Of a DNA stretch of 32,125 bases, positions 31,456 through 32,125 are shown in pieces (position 1 is the stretch's first letter; each line of letters begins with the position of its first letter). The position numbers were made by a program, and so were the translations under genes. Source of the stretch: Desulfuromonadaceae bacterium (GTDB taxonomy: Bacteria > Desulfobacterota > Desulfuromonadia > Geobacterales > Pseudopelobacteraceae); assembly GCA_028712075.1 (NCBI GenBank), contig JAQTQX010000036.1:1-32125 (forward strand), read 5' to 3'. Under the pieces are notes generated by a model, which had not been told where the DNA came from, did no database searches, and saw only the letters and a program-made list of their open reading frames with translations.

Positions 31456-31474
31456 AAGCCCACAATGCTGTCAA
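31446..31474 (-). promoter_or_regulatory. Putative sigma-70 promoter for the isocitrate dehydrogenase genes
   Basis: On the minus strand a consensus TTGACA (31469-31474) is followed at 17 bases by TACTGT (31446-31451), or at 15 bases by the better hexamer TATACT (31448-31453). Either -10 falls inside the inverted repeat. Confidence 0.6.
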
Positions 31475-31475
31475 G

Positions 31476-31506
31476 GAAAAATCAGTTCATTTTCAGAGAT
31501 ACTGAT
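31476..31506 (-). terminator. Weak terminator after the LysM gene
   Basis: ATCAGT (minus-strand copy at 31501-31506) pairs with ACTGAT (31481-31486) across a 14-base loop and is followed by five T. The long loop and short stem make it a weak call; it would separate the LysM gene from the icd promoter. Confidence 0.35.
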
Positions 31507-31528
31507 AAGCGGAATACTTCGTTACAAG

Positions 31529-32125
31529 TCAGTTTTTTTGACCGGAATGCGGTTTTATCCAAACCGCATCTTCACGGCTGAAGTTCCTGGGAATGACAAA
31601 GATTTGCCCTGGCCAGAGCCGTTTCGGATCCCGGATCTGGTCGCGATTGGCACGATAGATGACTGGCCAGAGAGACGAGTCATTGTATATTTCAGCACGA
31701 GCTGATATTTGCGGAAGTGTTTCACCACGTCGTACCGTATATGTGGAAGGCAGTTTAGGCTGGAATTCTTTTGATTTTTTTGGTTGCGTACGTGCTGCTT
31801 CTGCAGCTTTTGACAACTGTTGGGCTCGTAGCCGTAACTCTGCCTCTGCGGCGTCACGGAGCAACTGCTCCTCTTCGGCTTTTGCAGCAATTTCAGCCAA
31901 CCGCTGAGCCTTTTCCATTTCCCGTTTTCTGATCACTCGCTGGAGTTCTGATTGCAGAACCCCGGCCTTCTGGAAGGCAAGCTGATAATAGATGTCAGCG
32001 CCATGATCATCTTCACGCACATGGTAGAGAGCTTCGCCATGTTCAAACGTTACAAGCAGACTGCCAAACTCTTGAGGAAACAGCGTGCAAACTTCCTGGC
32101 GTCCGAGCTCTTCAACCAACAGAGC
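31529..32125 (-). CDS. LysM-domain protein, C-terminal part
   Basis: The open frame continues past the right edge, giving 198 visible residues without a certain start. A helical, Ala/Glu-rich segment (about residues 60-115 of the visible part, with KAQRLAEIAAKAEEEQLLRD) looks like a coiled coil. The C-terminal 50 residues form a LysM domain, beginning YTVRRGETLPQISARAEIY and ending WPGQIFVIPRN, which in the family binds peptidoglycan. The upstream portion resembles DUF4398-type envelope lipoproteins in composition, but the lipobox, if any, lies outside. The TTG at 32119 is an in-frame possibility but has no clear support as start. A periplasmic, cell-wall-linked role is inferred. Confidence 0.82.
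   Translation of the reverse strand, partial: ALLVEELGRQEVCTLFPQEFGSLLVTFEHGEALYHVREDDHGADIYYQLAFQKAGVLQSELQRVIRKREMEKAQRLAEIAAKAEEEQLLRDAAEAELRLRAQQLSKAAEAARTQPKKSKEFQPKLPSTYTVRRGETLPQISARAEIYNDSSLWPVIYRANRDQIRDPKRLWPGQIFVIPRNFSREDAVWIKPHSGQKN

Overview
This is a dense chromosomal window of about 32 kb from a Gram-negative anaerobe, most likely a member of the Desulfuromonadales/Geobacter group. The evidence is inferential: a 2-oxoglutarate:ferredoxin oxidoreductase (korDABC) linked to malate and isocitrate dehydrogenases, a GspE/GspF/PilMNO trafficking cluster, a Cache-domain histidine kinase with an NtrC-type regulator, and a SpoIID-like protein in a lineage with SecDF/YajC. Base composition looks near half G+C by eye (not computed). 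Most genes lie on the minus strand in tight operons, many with 1-4 base overlaps. No tRNA, rRNA, CRISPR array, insertion sequence or phage gene was seen.

Region by region: (1) 1-4951, minus: gspF-gspE-pilM-pilN-pilO, the inner-membrane platform, motor ATPase and alignment subcomplex of a type II secretion or type IV pilus-like machine; pilO runs off the left edge. (2) 4984-5985, minus: a polyprenol-phosphate sugar transferase plus a 61-residue membrane protein, with a promoter in front and a terminator behind. (3) 6001-10793: a type II NADH dehydrogenase (minus) divergent from a double-Cache histidine kinase and its sigma-54-dependent response regulator (plus); the predicted divergent promoters share their -10 bases. 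(4) 10843-14238, minus: recJ, a cation diffusion facilitator and a short ResB-like protein, translationally coupled. (5) 14239-21077, minus: spoIID-like, queA, tgt, yajC, secD, secF and a membrane-anchored TPR protein, closed by a strong terminator. (6) 21290-23682, plus: two peptide-type ABC ATPases without permeases, then an ArsR-family regulator with its own promoter and a shared bidirectional terminator. (7) 23698-31474, minus: a TCA-cycle block with monomeric NADP-isocitrate dehydrogenase, a second unrelated dimeric NADP-isocitrate dehydrogenase, malate dehydrogenase, then korD, korA, korB and korC. A 15-base perfect inverted repeat overlaps the promoter in front of it. (8) 31529-32125, minus: the C-terminal part of a LysM protein.

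Together, region 7 encodes the steps from isocitrate to 2-oxoglutarate to succinyl-CoA (with reduced ferredoxin) and malate to oxaloacetate, which fits an acetate-oxidising respiratory lifestyle. I found no convincing undescribed system. The items most worth checking are the tandem non-homologous isocitrate dehydrogenases under a probable operator, the overlapping divergent promoters at ndh/kinase, the permease-less ABC ATPase pair, and a metal transporter with an unusual predicted metal site.
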